Shown here piece after piece: positions 4,802 through 5,812 of a stretch of DNA of 5,812 bases. A program made the position numbers and the translations under genes. How positions within the stretch are numbered: the stretch's first letter is position 1; the number at the start of each line of letters is the position of its first letter. The notes under the pieces are model-generated. The model was not told where the DNA came from. It did no database searches and saw only the letters and a list, made by a program, of their open reading frames with translations. Source of the DNA: Rubrobacter sp. GTDB lineage: Bacteria; Actinomycetota; Rubrobacteria; Rubrobacterales; Rubrobacteraceae. The DNA is taken from positions 1-5,812 of the forward strand of contig JAFAPF010000155.1 in NCBI GenBank assembly GCA_019247245.1, read 5' to 3'.

Positions 4802-5073
4802 TCAGAAATCGAGCTGCACCTCCACTGCGGTGCGGCATGTCTGCCCGGCGCAGTCGCTCAACACTTCGAGCCGGGATCCAACTGCACGATGAGCGGAGGA
4901 TCTGTGGTCTCGTACAGGTTTTGTAGCTCGTAAGGATCGATGGTCAAGTCGTAGAGCTCTCGGTCCCCGGAAACGTACTTTGCGTACACGTGATCCGAGG
5001 TGTGCAGCCCCTTGTAGTCTGGAACCATCCATGCTTGGGCATACTCGCTCCAATGCTCCAGGAGCTTTGCCGT
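4802..5073 (-). pseudogene. Sulfatase C-terminal relic, catalytic domain missing
   Basis: Sulfatases (alkaline-phosphatase fold) hydrolyse sulfate esters. The catalytic formylglycine Cys (C-x-P-x-R) and metal ligands lie in the N-terminal two-thirds. Here only the C-terminal ~90 residues remain: LLEHWSEYAQAWMVPDYKGL, HTSDHVYAKYVSGDRELYDL, TIDPYELQNLYETTDPPLIV, QL. The string 'Y-x-x-G-x-R-E-L-Y-D-L-x-x-D-P-Y-E-L-x-N-L' is a hallmark of the family tail. In this frame translation stops at a TGA shortly after. Adding one base between 4878 and 4879 (TTG-CGA-TCC) restores QLRSRLEVLSDCAGQTCRTA and a natural end at TGA 4804-4802. CAG-x-x-C tails are typical of one actinobacterial sulfatase group (from memory). 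Immediately upstream the frame contains stops, so the rest of the gene, roughly 400 residues, is gone. Confidence 0.75.
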
Positions 5074-5305
5074 TTAGGCTTATCCACCTGGGGGTAGGCT
5101 CTGTGGACGATAGATGAGGACGATCTGAGGAGAAATTCCCCATGCGTATTCGAACCAATACGACGCTAACGCCAGCGGGCAAGATCAGGGTCAGGACTAC
5201 CACAAGGGTTGCCCCGATGCTGCCCGCGATCCGGACATCCGCGACCTTTTCGCTAGTGCCGACGCTTCCGACCCCTGGCAGGAGGCGCCGAACAAAGAAA
5301 AAGCG
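5074..5305 (-). other. Open minus frame with a hydrophobic segment, unassigned
   Basis: Upstream of the sulfatase tail a minus frame is open from the stop at 5308-5306 and runs without a break into the frame used by the sulfatase's last 30 codons. It reads RRLLPGVGSVGTSEKVADVR, then a membrane-helix-like ATLVVVLTLILPAGVSVVLV, then RMGNFSSDRPHLSSTEPTPR. No ATG with a ribosome-binding site precedes it. It may be a fragment of an unrelated membrane or secreted protein joined to the sulfatase by deletion. The opposite strand also reads protein-like (RDPDIRDLFASADASDPWQE), so strand is uncertain. Confidence 0.25.
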
Positions 5306-5417
5306 CTAATCGATCCCCAAAAGGACCAGATCGTTTTTCTCTCTCGCTTCCCGCTCTGCGTCAACCCGTAGTCGGTAGCATGCTTTTTGAGATCAACAGG
5401 GTAATATCAGGATCGGG

Positions 5418-5434
5418 GCCTACTGGAGCCTACT
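5418..5434. repeat. Tandem direct repeat GCCTACT, 10-base period
   Basis: GCCTACT occurs at 5418-5424 and 5428-5434, separated by GGA, so the copies sit about one helical turn apart on the same face of the DNA. They lie 25-41 bases upstream of the TATAAT at 5459, overlapping the -35 zone, and could be an activator or repressor site for the downstream gene. Confidence 0.35.
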
Positions 5435-5458
5435 ATACAAGACTCTTAGTACTCCTTT

Positions 5459-5464
5459 TATAAT
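5459..5464 (+). promoter_or_regulatory. Consensus -10 hexamer TATAAT
   Basis: TATAAT at 5459-5464 is a perfect -10 box facing the gene at 5666. The best -35 match (TATACA, 5434-5439) is 19 bases away and weak, so activation from the overlapping GCCTACT repeats may be needed. A start near 5471 would leave a leader of about 195 bases. Confidence 0.35.
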
Positions 5465-5622
5465 GTAGCTTTAAGGGTCCTGGCTCCCGTTGATATGGCA
5501 CCATTCATGTAGGTGCAGCATAGAGAGGATGCTTGTTGAGTAGACTTGGTAGATCCCCTCGATGTTTAACTAGAGGCTATGTGCGGTATGTAAATAGAAA
5601 TCCTGACGTGTAGTAGGCAAAG

Positions 5623-5636
5623 CCCCAAAAAAGGGG
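5623..5636. repeat. CCCC-A6-GGGG inverted repeat in the leader of the last gene
   Basis: CCCC (5623-5626) and GGGG (5633-5636) can pair around six A's, 30 bases before the ATG at 5666 and 9 bases before an AAAGGAA. It could limit or shape translation initiation. With only 4 bp it may also be chance. Confidence 0.25.
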
Positions 5637-5665
5637 ACACAAAAGAAAGGAACGTGAATAGAGAC

Positions 5666-5812
5666 ATGGACCAGCAAGAGCAACAGCGGCTAAACGAGGC
5701 GGCCCAGCAGTTCGCCGAGGCCTTCGTTCAGAGCCAAAGGTCAGCCGCAGACCTTGGCGTTTCGATGCAGGAGCAGAACGCCCAGCTCACCCAGGAGTTC
5801 TTCAACAGGGTC
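5666..5812 (+). CDS. Gln-rich helical protein, N-terminal 49 codons, runs off the window
   Basis: From the ATG at 5666 the frame is clean to the window edge: MDQQEQQRLNEAAQQFAEAF, VQSQRSAADLGVSMQEQNAQ, LTQEFFNRV. It is rich in Gln, Ala and Glu with regularly spaced Leu/Phe/Val, which predicts an amphipathic helix or coiled coil. There is no signal peptide or membrane segment in this part. High G+C at third positions sets it apart from the A/T-rich leader and supports real coding. The start is not certain: AAAGGA (5646-5651) is 14 bases before the ATG, and an in-frame GTG (5654) lies too close behind it. I recall similar uncharacterised actinobacterial proteins with 'QLTQ-[ED]-FFN' after a helical start, but give no function. 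Confidence 0.65.
   Translation, partial: MDQQEQQRLNEAAQQFAEAFVQSQRSAADLGVSMQEQNAQLTQEFFNRV

Larger units (their letters stand above)
5309..5653. other. Non-coding leader / intergenic region
   Basis: I see no supported gene here: all frames are interrupted often, and the stretch is more A/T-rich than its flanks. It contains a short tandem direct repeat (5418-5434), a consensus -10 hexamer (5459-5464) and a C4-A6-G4 repeat (5623-5636), each listed separately. It most likely holds the promoter and leader of the gene starting at 5666. Confidence 0.45.

Noticed and set aside
5142..5308. 55-codon Arg/Thr-rich plus-strand ORF with AGGAG at 5127-5131
   Set aside because: The composition is low-complexity and it lies opposite the hydrophobic minus-strand segment, so it is probably a shadow; the ribosome-binding site alone is not enough.

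Overview
The window reads like a decayed ('gene graveyard') stretch of a bacterial chromosome or large plasmid, most likely from an actinobacterium. The pointers to that group, all from memory of families and not searched, are three. One is a helix-turn-helix/coiled-coil protein of the 'EGVRIHIERGTL ... APDGTVHIVLDD ... ERIPAIEAP' type. Another is a sulfatase tail ending in a Cys-Ala-Gly-x-x-Cys motif. The third is a Gly/Asp/Trp-tailed protein with an 'RYRYMLKTAPPEAIEQAHEEAF' core. All three are common in Rubrobacter-like genomes. Ribosome-binding sites of the GGAGG type occur where genes look intact. No rRNA, tRNA, CRISPR array or complete insertion sequence is visible.

Layout. 1-600: a short upstream region with an inverted repeat, then a broken relic of a CoA-transferase/acetyl-CoA hydrolase N-terminus, followed by a 10-bp hairpin. 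751-885: a small, apparently intact membrane-protein gene with a good ribosome-binding site. 901-987: a sliver of an XRE-type helix-turn-helix. 1112-1409: the N-terminal part of a DnaG-like CHC2 zinc-finger protein, broken by a 2-base deletion that removes the first zinc-binding Cys. 1577-2266 (minus): an intact gene for a Gly-rich-tailed protein of unknown function. 2543-2861 (plus): what looks like the downstream part of the same CHC2 protein family, with two nonsense codons and several frameshifts. This suggests that the minus-strand block sits inside the former CHC2 gene. 2866-3364: further decayed plus-strand coding sequence that I cannot name.

3332-3670 (minus): an intact two-helix membrane protein preceded by a 17-codon mini-ORF. 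3680-4167 (minus): a helix-turn-helix/coiled-coil protein broken by four frame changes, most of them repairable by single bases. 4237-4733 (minus): two long overlapping open frames, unassigned. 4802-5073 (minus): the last ~90 residues of a sulfatase, frameshifted once and cut off from its catalytic domain; upstream of it the frame runs into an unrelated hydrophobic segment. 5309-5665: a non-coding leader region with a consensus -10 hexamer. 5666-end: the N-terminus of a Gln-rich helical protein that runs off the window.

The genes do not form a pathway. The likely intact ones (751-885, 1577-2266, 3332-3610, 5666-end) are islands between relics. I did not find a convincing new biological system. 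The main value of the window is a well-resolved record of gene decay: small deletions, C-to-T nonsense changes, fusions of unrelated fragments, and a gene apparently split by an insertion. Pervasive sequencing indels are an alternative for some frameshifts, but not for the fusions, the missing domains or the paired stop codons.
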